Below are positions 1 to 7,132 of a stretch of DNA of 17,978 nucleotides, piece after piece. Where the stretch lies: contig JAKAAJ010000018.1 in NCBI GenBank assembly GCA_021802365.1, forward strand, positions 1 through 17,978. The letters are read 5' to 3'. Within the stretch, counting starts at the first letter, position 1, and every line of letters begins with the position of its first letter. The position numbers and the translations under genes were made by a program. The notes below the pieces were generated by a model that saw only the letters and a list, made by a program, of their open reading frames with translations, ran no database searches and was not told where the DNA came from. This DNA comes from Thermoplasmata archaeon (GTDB lineage Archaea > Thermoplasmatota > Thermoplasmata > Thermoplasmatales > Thermoplasmataceae).

Positions 1-1
1 C

Positions 2-238
2 GTTCTCTCTAAATTAGGGTTTTTGCTTATCACAGCATCGGCTATTGGAATTTTGATTCTAAAGTTATTGACTGACCATCATCTATTCATAGACACTTGG
101 CTAGACGCCGATCTTAGTGCTTTGGCAATTCTTTTCGGATTTATTGTAGCAATAGCAGTCATATTCATTGCGAGTCCGTTGATGAAGAATCTCTTGTTGC
201 TTTTAATAACGTTCTTTTTAGTTTTAGTTATGATGTAA
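2..238 (+). CDS. C-terminal part of a membrane protein of unknown function
   Basis: The reading frame is open from the window edge to a TAA at 236-238, so the gene is probably cut at its 5' end. A TTG at 23 could serve as a start but nothing upstream supports it. The visible 78 or so residues are very hydrophobic, with three likely membrane helices: roughly residues 4-23, 39-57 and 60-77 of the visible part. The first two are separated by a short polar stretch (TDHHLFIDTWLDAD), and the last helix runs to the C-terminus (FFLVLVMM). I do not recognise a family and cannot assign a function. The reading frame and membrane character are what the sequence shows; that it is a real gene rests on the strong hydrophobic pattern. 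Confidence 0.5.
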   Translation, partial: VLSKLGFLLITASAIGILILKLLTDHHLFIDTWLDADLSALAILFGFIVAIAVIFIASPLMKNLLLLLITFFLVLVMM

Positions 239-250
239 CTATTCATTGCT

Positions 251-270
251 CACGCATAATTGCGATGAGT
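251..270. promoter_or_regulatory. Dyad CGCA-TAAT-TGCG-ATGAGT, near copy of the dyad at 2184-2200
   Basis: CGCA (253-256) and TGCG (261-264) form an inverted repeat around TAAT and are followed by ATGAGT. Almost the same string (CGCA-ATA-TGCG-ATGAGT) lies between the carboxylate transporter and fdhF, next to their shared TATA element. Both copies have TCAT a few bases before CACGCA and an ATAAATA-like run shortly after. This copy lies 13 bases after the stop of the membrane protein. It could be an operator for the same regulator, or a relic of a duplicated promoter region. Function is inferred only from the repetition. Confidence 0.35.
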
Positions 271-550
271 TTGAAACACAATAAATACTTGAAAAACAAT
301 TCTGTTGAAATTTAACAATCTTTGTCTTGCAATGGTTGAAATGTAAGATACTGGGATTATTGATAGAGTGAATTATATGATAGGGTATCTCACATTTTAT
401 GAATTGTTCGACATATGTCTAACTATTCAAGAAACTTAAGACACGCTAATGTATTACAAGAAAAATGTTCAAGCCCATATAACCAGATATACGCCAACGA
501 TTAAAAGTGAGAGAAAGATACTTTTCTTCATCCCAGCCAATTTTGAATAC

Positions 551-560
551 TTTTAATATA
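551..560 (+). promoter_or_regulatory. TATA-like element of tRNA-Leu
   Basis: TTTTAATATA is centred about 30 bases before the mature tRNA 5' end. This fits an archaeal TATA box that starts transcription a few bases upstream of position 586. Confidence 0.5.
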
Positions 561-585
561 CTCCCCGTAAATGTAGGATGCCGTT

Positions 586-670
586 GCGGAGGTTGTCGAG
601 CTAGGTTAAAGGCGATGGATTTAGGGTCCATTCCCGTAGGGGTTCGTGCGTTCGAATCGCACCCTCCGCA
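586..670 (+). tRNA. tRNA-Leu, anticodon UAG
   Basis: A full cloverleaf can be drawn. The acceptor stem GCGGAGG (586-592) pairs with CCTCCGC (663-669), and A670 is the discriminator. The anticodon stem ATGGA (615-619) pairs with TCCAT (627-631) around the loop TTTAGGG, which puts TAG at 622-624. The T stem GTGCG (646-650) pairs with CGCAC (658-662) around TTCGAAT. The long variable arm between 632 and 645 is the class II feature expected of leucine tRNAs. The gene is 85 bases long, has no intron in the anticodon loop, and the 3' CCA is not encoded. It decodes CUA and, by wobble, other CUN codons. Confidence 0.93.
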
Positions 671-838
671 CTCTAAACATAATAAAACTTAAGGATAAGC
701 CGCATTTAAAAAAGTTCTGAAATCGCCAAAAAATGAGGGTATTTGATCAATTTTCATAGGATGGATTTTTCTAAAAAGCATTCCTAGCATGTGGTCATCC
801 ACCCACACCCGATATAACCAAAATGCACTTAAGAAAAC

Positions 839-1323
839 ATGGTTGAAAGAAATTTAATTAAAAGTTGGAATGGAGAATGGAATAATTTTAAAGGGAGTAA
901 ACCTGAAACTGGTAGTTCAAAGATTTATTTCTTTAATGAAGTGTGGTATTTTCTAATCCTGAGGGGCAGGCTCAAATCAATTAAGTGAATATACCTTATA
1001 TCGTTAATCTCTCAAGCCCTTCGTAATATTGTTTGAAATCAAAACTCTATGCAGCGAATTGAGGCTCTGTGCGATGTTTCGATATTTAACAAAGTTTGCT
1101 GAATTGACTTAAGTTGCATGACTGAGGAAACCAGTCAACACTTAACCAAGTTCCAAGAGAAAAGATATGATATTTATCATAAATTCTGAGCAGACTCATT
1201 AGTTAAAACGTGAGGCACAGGCAAGAAATGGCATTCCGGGTTATGATGTGCGAATTAGAAGGTAGAAATGCTTCGTTATCTGAACAAATTATTTCTTTTG
1301 AGTCTGATGAAAGGACATACTGA
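839..1323 (+). pseudogene. Possible remnant of a decayed coding sequence (transposase-like at best)
   Basis: From ATG 839 a frame runs 49 codons to a TGA at 986. Its translation starts MVERNLIKSWNGEWNNF and contains a hydrophobic/aromatic stretch (KIYFFNEVWYFLILRGRLK). The same frame continues for long stretches interrupted mostly by TGA. In another frame ATG 1228 opens 31 codons (MAFRVMMCELEGRNASL...) ending at 1323, which faintly resembles the C-terminal part of archaeal DDE transposases. No DDE triad, terminal inverted repeats or target duplication could be defined. The open stretches are seen directly; that they belong to one broken gene, and that it was a transposase, is weak inference. 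Confidence 0.2.
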
Positions 1324-1551
1324 AAACTGAAAATGATCCTTTTGAATTAACCGTGAGCATAGGGGGAGAAGTAGTCATTTGATATGAGAAAGTAGACTGC
1401 TGGGTCCGGCACAAGAACAATTTAGGAAACGATGGTTGAATTCCTGAATATAATTTAGAGCAGATTGTGAAATAATTTGTGGAATATATTTTCTGATCAT
1501 TCTGGAAGTTTCAAGTGAACATTTTTCCTCAAAAATAAGTAATTGAGACAT

Positions 1552-1590
1552 TTTAGAAAAATTCTAAATTAATAAAAGAAAATAAAAATT
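1552..1590 (-). terminator. Hairpin plus T-rich tract after the transporter gene
   Basis: Read on the minus strand, the transporter stop codon is followed by a T-rich run (complement of 1571-1590, A-rich on the plus strand). A perfect 7-base inverted repeat comes next: TTTAGAA (1552-1558) and TTCTAAA (1562-1568) around AAA. T-rich tracts are the usual archaeal termination signal, so this is a plausible terminator. Confidence 0.45.
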
Positions 1591-1601
1591 ATGTAGGTGA
1601 A

Positions 1602-2180
1602 TCAAAGCGGGAGATGCATCCCCAGTGCGAAAGTTGTGGCGGCCGCAAACATCAGATACATCAGCCATGTTCCTGTGACAAGATGGAAAAATCCCTTCGC
1701 TCTTGTCCATGTTCCTGATTTGAGAAGGCTTGCGGGTATATCTGTTATATACACTAGAGCCAGCAGCACGAACAGTATTCCAACAGGATTATCTCCACCT
1801 TTAAAGAACACAAATGCGCCTGTTATACTTATCCACAGGAATGCTATTGCCATATATCCATCAACGGTTGGGTCTCCTCCTACATACTTGTTAATACCCA
1901 GTGCGAACCAGTGCACACCATATGCTGTGAAGGCCAAACCAGCCATATAGAGAATAGGCGAGCTCTGGAAAGCATCAAAAATAGTGAGGCCAAGGAATAT
2001 ATAGGTCCCAGTAACAAACTGCATAAAGCCTGCCATCCAGATACCCCACTGTCCCAGAACCTTGTTAACCTTCTCGCTTGCCTGCGGGATTCCAAAAAAT
2101 TCGTGTCCTCCCCACACATAATATCCTGTACCCAGTCCCATAAAACCAATAGCCAAAGGCGGTAAAGGTGATATTGTCAT
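1602..2180 (-). CDS. GPR1/FUN34/YaaH-family carboxylate transporter (acetate/succinate type)
   Basis: This 192-residue protein is made almost wholly of about six membrane helices, the size and layout of the GPR1/FUN34/YaaH (SatP) family. Family-like features are the N-terminal SPLPPLAIGFMGLG, in the place of the usual NPAPLGL segment, and a central AFTAYGVHWFALG that matches the AFTxYGxFWL signature. The later helix pattern (FLWISITGAFVFF, then a Leu/Val-rich helix) also fits. Members carry acetate, succinate or related short acids across the cytoplasmic membrane with protons. The gene is divergent from the formate dehydrogenase operon and shares its promoter region, so formate is an attractive extra substrate, but that is inference. 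Start ATG 2180 lies about 26 bases from the TATA element, implying a leaderless mRNA. The NPAPLGL motif is not exact, so substrate assignment is uncertain. Confidence 0.75.
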   Translation of the reverse strand: MTISPLPPLAIGFMGLGTGYYVWGGHEFFGIPQASEKVNKVLGQWGIWMAGFMQFVTGTYIFLGLTIFDAFQSSPILYMAGLAFTAYGVHWFALGINKYVGGDPTVDGYMAIAFLWISITGAFVFFKGGDNPVGILFVLLALVYITDIPASLLKSGTWTRAKGFFHLVTGTWLMYLMFAAATTFALGMHLPL

Positions 2181-2183
2181 CCA

Positions 2184-2215
2184 CGCAATATGCGATGAGT
2201 GCTATAAATATTTAG
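2184..2215. promoter_or_regulatory. Shared divergent promoter with symmetric TATA element and operator-like dyad
   Basis: The core CTATAAATATTTAG (2202-2215) is close to its own reverse complement and can serve as a TATA box on either strand. Its centre (about 2208) is 26 bases from the fdhF start at 2234 and 28 bases from the transporter start at 2180, so both mRNAs could be leaderless. On the transporter side the inverted repeat CGCA-ATA-TGCG (2184-2194), followed by ATGAGT, lies between the TATA box and the transporter start. A bound repressor there could block the transporter, while on the fdhF side the same site sits just upstream of the TATA box. Confidence 0.6.
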
Positions 2216-2233
2216 CGTTTATTTTCCGACATA

Positions 2234-5200
2234 TTGATAAAATCCTTCACTGTGCAAAATGTTGTTTCAAAATTATATCCAATCAGTAAAGAAGATATGG
2301 TCTTTTCTCTTAAAGATTATATAGAAAATGCACATTGTATATTATGGCCTTCGGTGGCTTATACAAAACAGGTGTTTTCGTTGAATGGAGATAAAATAAC
2401 ATTAAATGTTGACGGTAAGCTGTTATCCGGATTGCATGGTCAGAACGTTCTGCAGGTTCTTATGGCTCATAACATCGCTATACCTCATGTCTGTTTTCAG
2501 CCAAATCTTGGTCCCATAAATACATGTGATGCCTGTCTGGTGAAGATTGATGGCAAGGTTGTCAGGTCCTGTTCAACCCCCGCTTCTGATGGCATGAATG
2601 TTGATTATTCTTCAACAGATGTAAGAGGACTCCAGGAAGAAGCTCTCCAGAGAATCCTCAAAAACCATGAACTATACTGCACTGTCTGTGAAAACAACAA
2701 TGGAGACTGCGATCTGCATAACTCCGTCCATATGATGGAGCTGAATAGACAGAAGTATGAGTTCAGGAAGAAACCGTATGAGGTAGATGACTCAAATCCA
2801 TTCTATAGGTACGATCCGAACCAGTGTATCCTCTGCGGAAGATGTGTGGAAGCCTGCCAGGATGTCCAGGTTAATGAGACTCTGAGCATAGACTGGTCAA
2901 GAGAGGTTCCAAGAGTAATTTGGGATAACGATGTCCCAATAAATGACTCATCATGTGTATCCTGCGGGCACTGTGTTACCGTATGCCCTGTTAATGCGCT
3001 TATGGAGAAGCCTATGCTTGGAAAGGCAGGTTATCTCACGTCCACGGAGCCAAAATTGAAAAGAGTTATGATCGATTTTGTAAAATCATTTGAGCCAGAG
3101 GTTGGCATGAAACCTGTTATGGCATTGAGTAATGTTGAATCCACACTCAGGAAATCACAGATAAAGAAAACAAAGACAGTATGCACGTACTGCGGAGTTG
3201 GCTGCTCCTTTGAGATGTGGACAAGGGGGAGGGATATACTCAAGGTTCAACCCTCACCGGAATCACCGGCCAATGGAATTTCAACTTGTATCAAAGGGAA
3301 ATTTGGATGGGGATTCGTGAACAGTTCTGAAAGATTGACCTCGCCGTTGATCAGGGAAGGAGATCACTTCAGGAAAGCTTCATGGGACGAGGCTCTCGAT
3401 CTTGTGGCGGCAAGATTGTCCGATCTTAAGGAAAAGTATGGCGGTGACTCAATAGAATTCATAGCTTCCTCCAAGGGAACAAATGAAGAAGCCTACCTTG
3501 TGCAGAAGATGGCTAGGCAGATTTTTGGAACAAACAATGTGGACAACAGTTCAAGATTCTGCCAGGCCCCTGCAACAACAGGTTTATGGAGAACCGTAGG
3601 CTATGGAGGGGATGCAGGGTCTATACATGATATCTATATTTCTGACCTTGTGATTGGTGTGGGCACCAATACTGCAGAATCCCATCCTGTACTTGCCACA
3701 CGCGTTAAAAGGGCACACAAACTCAATGGCCAGAAGTTGATAGTATCGGATATCAGGAAGCATGAGATGGCACACAGGGCCGACATATTCATGCATCCCA
3801 GGCCAGGCACGGATCTGGTATGGTTGAGTGCAGTCACTAAGTATATAATAGATCAGAAGTGGCACGATGAATCATTTATAAAGAACAGGGTAAACGGATT
3901 TGATGCATATTACAAGAGCATTGAAAGATTCACACTCGACTTCGCGGAACAGACAACAGGAATACCTAAACAGACCTTGATTAATGTTGCTAACATGATT
4001 CATGAAGCGAAGTCAGTCTGTATACTCTGGGCTATGGGAGTGACGCAGCACCAGATGGGCAGTGACACATCTACTGCAATTTCCAATCTTCTCCTCGTCA
4101 CTGGGAATTATGGCAGGCCCGGTACAGGCGCCTATCCTCTCAGGGGGCACAACAATGTTCAGGGTGCAAGTGATTTCGGTGCAATGAATGCATATTTCCC
4201 AGGTTATCAGAAAGTATCTGATGATTCTGTGAGAAAGAAATTTGAAAAGGCATGGGGGGCCAAGCTCCCATCTAAACCCGGTTTTGACAACAACTCCTGC
4301 CTTGAAGGCATTGAAGATGGGCACATCAAGGGGATGTATGTTGTAGGTGAAGAGCTTGTTGAAACAGGATCCTCATCCAATTTCATCAAGGCTAGGCTCG
4401 AACAGCTTGAGTTCCTTGTAGTTCAGGATCTTTTCCTGAGTGAGACTGCAAAATTTGCAGATGTAATCCTGCCGTCGTCAGTCAGTCTTGAAAAGGAGGG
4501 AACATTTGTAAATACAGAAAGAAGAATTCAGCGCATATACAAAGTAATGGATCCACTGCCAGGCAGCAGAGCAGACTGGGAAATATTCAAGGATCTGGCT
4601 TCCAGGCTTGGATACAACTGGAATTACAACCATCCTTCGGAAATTATGGAGGAGGCAGCTTCTCTAGCCCCAATCTTTTCAGGTGTTTCATATGAACTTC
4701 TGGAAGGATTCGGAAGCCAGCAGTGGCCTGTCAAAAGCAGGGATGGTGGAGAATCCCTGCTTTATACTGAAAGATTCAACTTCCCTGACGGCAAGGCAAA
4801 TCTTTACCCGCTTGATTGGGCCCCAAAATTCGACCTTGAGGAGGAGTTTGATCTTCATCTCAACAACGGCCGGCTTCTGGAGCATTTCCATGAGGGAAAC
4901 GAAACATACAAAACTGAGGGAATAAGAGAAAAGGTACCCTCCACGTTCCTTGAGATATCGCCGGAGCTATCAAAGGAACGGGACATAAAGACTGGCGATC
5001 TGGTCCGAATTACCTCGAAATGGGGAACTGTGGAGGTGAAAGTTGTCGTTACAGATCGGGTTACCGGGAATGAGCTCTATCTGCCAATGAATTCTTCTGG
5101 AGATCATGCTATTAACCTGCTCACAAGCAGGGTCAAGGATCCAGTTGCCGGAACTCCTGCATATAAGGAGGTTTCTGTAAAGATGGAAAAACTTTCTGAT

Positions 5201-5323
5201 GGAAAAGGTGTATCACCTCTACCACGCACTAACCCGAGAAATGGCACCCCAAGGCCACAGAAAGGAGTGATGGTAGAGATGAAATGGTCCAGGGAGGACT
5301 ACAAACATCTTACTTCGGAGTGA
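2234..5323 (+). CDS. fdhF: Formate dehydrogenase, large molybdopterin/iron-sulfur subunit with NuoG-like N-terminus
   Basis: Predicted 1029 residues. Domains in order: a [2Fe-2S] ferredoxin domain (Cys87, 98, 101, 113); a NuoG-type cluster site (His145, Cys149, 152, 158); two CxxCxxCxxxC [4Fe-4S] motifs (Cys198-208 and 241-251); the formate dehydrogenase domain with its own cluster (Cys317, 320, 324, 352); and the molybdopterin-binding C-terminal domain. Cys443 (SSRFCQAPA) stands where E. coli FdhH has the metal-binding selenocysteine. FdhH has His next to it and this protein has Gln444. The conserved Arg in PLRGHNNVQG is kept. The enzyme would oxidise formate to CO2, or run in reverse, and pass electrons along the cluster chain; no separate electron-accepting subunit is encoded nearby. 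The TTG start at 2234 fits a leaderless promoter; ATG 2297 is an alternative that also precedes the ferredoxin domain. It is first in an operon with DUF1641 and fdhD. Confidence 0.88.
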   Translation: MIKSFTVQNVVSKLYPISKEDMVFSLKDYIENAHCILWPSVAYTKQVFSLNGDKITLNVDGKLLSGLHGQNVLQVLMAHNIAIPHVCFQPNLGPINTCDACLVKIDGKVVRSCSTPASDGMNVDYSSTDVRGLQEEALQRILKNHELYCTVCENNNGDCDLHNSVHMMELNRQKYEFRKKPYEVDDSNPFYRYDPNQCILCGRCVEACQDVQVNETLSIDWSREVPRVIWDNDVPINDSSCVSCGHCVTVCPVNALMEKPMLGKAGYLTSTEPKLKRVMIDFVKSFEPEVGMKPVMALSNVESTLRKSQIKKTKTVCTYCGVGCSFEMWTRGRDILKVQPSPESPANGISTCIKGKFGWGFVNSSERLTSPLIREGDHFRKASWDEALDLVAARLSDLKEKYGGDSIEFIASSKGTNEEAYLVQKMARQIFGTNNVDNSSRFCQAPATTGLWRTVGYGGDAGSIHDIYISDLVIGVGTNTAESHPVLATRVKRAHKLNGQKLIVSDIRKHEMAHRADIFMHPRPGTDLVWLSAVTKYIIDQKWHDESFIKNRVNGFDAYYKSIERFTLDFAEQTTGIPKQTLINVANMIHEAKSVCILWAMGVTQHQMGSDTSTAISNLLLVTGNYGRPGTGAYPLRGHNNVQGASDFGAMNAYFPGYQKVSDDSVRKKFEKAWGAKLPSKPGFDNNSCLEGIEDGHIKGMYVVGEELVETGSSSNFIKARLEQLEFLVVQDLFLSETAKFADVILPSSVSLEKEGTFVNTERRIQRIYKVMDPLPGSRADWEIFKDLASRLGYNWNYNHPSEIMEEAASLAPIFSGVSYELLEGFGSQQWPVKSRDGGESLLYTERFNFPDGKANLYPLDWAPKFDLEEEFDLHLNNGRLLEHFHEGNETYKTEGIREKVPSTFLEISPELSKERDIKTGDLVRITSKWGTVEVKVVVTDRVTGNELYLPMNSSGDHAINLLTSRVKDPVAGTPAYKEVSVKMEKLSDGKGVSPLPRTNPRNGTPRPQKGVMVEMKWSREDYKHLTSE

Positions 5324-5325
5324 TC
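5317..5325 (+). promoter_or_regulatory. Ribosome binding site overlapping the fdhF stop codon
   Basis: GGAGTGATC is a near-exact match to the archaeal anti-16S sequence. It ends 5 bases before the DUF1641 ATG at 5331 and contains the fdhF stop TGA (5321-5323). This couples translation of the two genes and supports the downstream start. Confidence 0.75.
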
Positions 5326-5330
5326 AAAAC

Positions 5331-5801
5331 ATGGCGAAACAGATAGAAAAAATAATTCTGGAACCCTTAGGCGAGAAGCAGGACAATATGGTGGGTTTGT
5401 TAAATGATCTAATGAGCATGGACAAGGAGCTTGCAGCAATACTATCCATTCTCAAGAAAGTTTCTGAAAGCGGCCTGCTGGAAGGAATCACAGCTATGTT
5501 GGAAAGAAATGGCGAGGTAATGTCCGTGATTTTCAATGAGCTCTCTCAGAAGGAGAATTCCAATTTCGTGAGAAATTTGCTGACAATATACACTCTTCTG
5601 TCCAGAGTGGACCCTGAAAAGCTTGGGAGATTCATGAAGAATCTTTCCAGATCTATAAATGGTGTAGATTCATTTTCAAAGGAGAAACCTCTTGGGCTGA
5701 TGGCCATAGGCCGAGAAATGAAGAACCCTGACGTCAGTGCAGGATTACGTGTTTTGCTCAGTGCAGCCAAAGGATTTACAACAAAAGATGACACAGAATG
5801 A
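5331..5801 (+). CDS. DUF1641 protein, partner of formate dehydrogenase
   Basis: A 156-residue soluble, mostly helical protein. The layout matches DUF1641: a Leu/Met-rich N-terminal part (LLNDLMSMDKELAAILSILK), then SGLLEGITAMLER, a middle LLTIYTLLSRVDPEKLGRFM, and a C-terminal GLMAIGREMKNPDVSAGLRVLL. In Bacillus subtilis the homologue YrhD is encoded next to the formate dehydrogenase YrhE. The same pairing here, 7 bases after fdhF with a strong ribosome binding site, suggests an accessory or subunit of that enzyme. The biochemical role of the family is not known to me. It has no cysteine motif, membrane helix or signal peptide, so it should act in the cytoplasm. The end overlaps the fdhD start by 14 bases. 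Confidence 0.8.
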   Translation: MAKQIEKIILEPLGEKQDNMVGLLNDLMSMDKELAAILSILKKVSESGLLEGITAMLERNGEVMSVIFNELSQKENSNFVRNLLTIYTLLSRVDPEKLGRFMKNLSRSINGVDSFSKEKPLGLMAIGREMKNPDVSAGLRVLLSAAKGFTTKDDTE

Positions 5802-6615
5802 TAAAGGGCTAGTGGAATTTGATGCCCTCAAATTTAATACCGGTGTTATCTCCAGTTCCCACGAGATAGTTGTGGAAGAGGAGCCACTGGAAATAATTCT
5901 TTCTGATCCATCTGTCAGAGATATGCAGTACTCTGTAACTATGAGGACTCCAGGCCTGGATACGGAATTAGCAGTTGGATACATATTTTCAGAGGGCCTC
6001 ATAAAAAAAATGGATGATGTTTTATCAATCAGGGCTGGCTCCTACGGTAACCCAGAGGAAAGGAATAGAGTATTCATAGAACTCCGGAACCCCTCCATCA
6101 AGGAGTCAGGAATGAAGGAGAGGAGGGTGAATTCAAGCTGTGGAATCTGCTCGAAGTCTTCTGTTGATGAAGTTTTTCTGAAGGCCGGCAAGATTAACCA
6201 CTCAAATCTAACAGTCAGGCACGATACACTTCTTGAACTTCCATCGAAAATGCTTGCCAAACAGAGGCTTTTCAAAGAGACAGGGGGAATCCATGCAGCA
6301 GCCTTATTTGACCAGAACGGAGACGTTCTTGAAATTGCGGAGGATGTGGGAAGGCATAACGCAGTTGACAAGGTTATAGGGGCCCACCTTATGGAAGAGA
6401 GTGGAAAGTTTGATGAGTGCATTCTTCAGGTAAGTGGGCGATGCGGGTTTGAGATACTCCAGAAGGCTGCCATTTCCGGGATTCCCGTTGTGTCCTCAGT
6501 ATCAGCTCCCACCAGCCTATCTGTGGAAACTGCAAGAGCTCTTGGGATGACACTGATAAGTTTTGTAAGAAATGATAGGTTCACAATATATTCCGGGGAA
6601 TGGAGGGTCCTCTGA
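5788..6615 (+). CDS. fdhD: Formate dehydrogenase accessory sulfurtransferase FdhD
   Basis: FdhD delivers sulfur from a cysteine desulfurase to the molybdenum cofactor of formate dehydrogenase, which the enzyme needs for activity. With the ATG at 5788 the protein has 275 residues, the usual length. Typical features are LAVGYIFSEGL near residue 62, the catalytic pair Cys118-Gly-Ile-Cys121 (the CGxC loop), GGIHAAALFD, AEDVGRHNAVDKVIG, and the C-terminal SGRCGFEILQKAA and VSSVSAPTSLSVETA. The frame is open further upstream to a TTG at 5737, but that would overlap DUF1641 by more than 60 bases and add residues foreign to the family, so ATG 5788 is preferred. It is the last gene of the formate dehydrogenase operon, coupled to DUF1641 by a 14-base overlap, and fits its job of maturing FdhF. 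Confidence 0.92.
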   Translation: MTQNDKGLVEFDALKFNTGVISSSHEIVVEEEPLEIILSDPSVRDMQYSVTMRTPGLDTELAVGYIFSEGLIKKMDDVLSIRAGSYGNPEERNRVFIELRNPSIKESGMKERRVNSSCGICSKSSVDEVFLKAGKINHSNLTVRHDTLLELPSKMLAKQRLFKETGGIHAAALFDQNGDVLEIAEDVGRHNAVDKVIGAHLMEESGKFDECILQVSGRCGFEILQKAAISGIPVVSSVSAPTSLSVETARALGMTLISFVRNDRFTIYSGEWRVL

Positions 6616-6623
6616 TCAGGGAT

Positions 6624-7019
6624 TCAGCTTTGAGAGGCCCTGCCTGAATAACCTGAACCTCTCACCCTGATCAGCCAGTAAATGATATAAAGTGCCGGAA
6701 GAAGATAGAAACCGATCAGCATAGTGATATCGGCTCCAGTAAGTGGCAGGGTTGACCCAAACTCCTCCAGTGCGTGAATGTGAGAAGGATTTGTTGAAAT
6801 TGCCATCGCAATTATAGCAAGAAGTATTCCGGCATTGACTGCAATTCTATTCATTTTAATTATGAAATAAGAATCTATCAATAGAATCACAACGGCCAGA
6901 TAAGTGAGTACAGTCAGTGTAAGGGGGACAAGTGAAACATACCTCAATATGAAGCCGCCAACGGAGATATCCGCTGCGTCCAGGATAACTATGGTTGCCA
7001 GCCAACCAGTTATTTTCAC
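6624..7019 (-). CDS. Small four-helix membrane protein of unknown function
   Basis: About 131 residues with four likely membrane helices: WLATIVILDAADIS onward, a VPLTLTVLTYLAVVILL helix, VNAGILLAIIAMAIS, and a C-terminal MLIGFYLLPALYIIYWLI. A short basic, Ser-rich tail (RVRGSGYSGRASQS) follows, presumably cytoplasmic. I do not recognise a family. The frame is open to a TTG at 7037, but a TATA-like ATTTTAATAT sits at 7041-7050, too close for that start. It is centred 27 bases before a GTG at 7019, which fits a leaderless mRNA and is the start chosen here. The gene ends 8 bases from the end of fdhD on the other strand, so it is not part of the formate operon. Confidence 0.6.
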   Translation of the reverse strand: MKITGWLATIVILDAADISVGGFILRYVSLVPLTLTVLTYLAVVILLIDSYFIIKMNRIAVNAGILLAIIAMAISTNPSHIHALEEFGSTLPLTGADITMLIGFYLLPALYIIYWLIRVRGSGYSGRASQS

Positions 7020-7040
7020 TGATAAATATGGCTCCAATCT

Positions 7041-7050
7041 ATATTAAAAT
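7041..7050 (-). promoter_or_regulatory. TATA-like element of the four-helix membrane protein gene
   Basis: On the minus strand this reads ATTTTAATAT, centred about 27 bases before the GTG at 7019. Its position decides between GTG 7019 and the upstream TTG 7037. Confidence 0.5.
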
Positions 7051-7132
7051 GTTGAATGCTACACCAATATTCAGTATTTGAAAACATTCGAATTTGTAAT
7101 GTAGTTTCAATTAAAGTGGTCTAACAACACTT

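Larger units (their letters stand above)
239..585. other. AT-rich intergenic region with no gene seen
   Basis: About 350 AT-rich bases lie between the partial membrane protein and tRNA-Leu. Apart from the dyad at 251-270 and the tRNA promoter element at 551-560 I see no convincing coding sequence or RNA. The reading frames here are short and their translations have no family character. Confidence 0.5.
671..1601. other. AT-rich stretch with no intact gene, possibly decayed mobile DNA
   Basis: About 930 bases lie between tRNA-Leu and the carboxylate transporter. No frame gives a convincing complete protein. Two short open stretches (839-988 and 1228-1323, in different frames) look somewhat protein-like and are described separately as a possible pseudogene. 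I looked for a second copy of the tRNA 3' end that would mark an integration site and did not see one. A terminator-like element for the transporter lies at 1552-1590. Confidence 0.5.

Noticed and set aside
839..1258. Reading TGA as tryptophan would give one continuous frame of 139 codons, hinting at a recoded viral gene.
   Set aside because: All clear genes in the window use standard stops, including TGA at the end of fdhF, DUF1641 and fdhD. The recoded translation has no family character, and a TAG and further stops follow. Decay of an old gene is simpler.
586..1601. An integrated element at the tRNA-Leu gene.
   Set aside because: I saw no repeat of the tRNA 3' end, no integrase and no intact mobile gene between the tRNA and the transporter.
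1597..1950. Plus-strand frame of 117 codons opposite the carboxylate transporter.
   Set aside because: It is the antisense shadow of the transporter gene, with no family character and no promoter.
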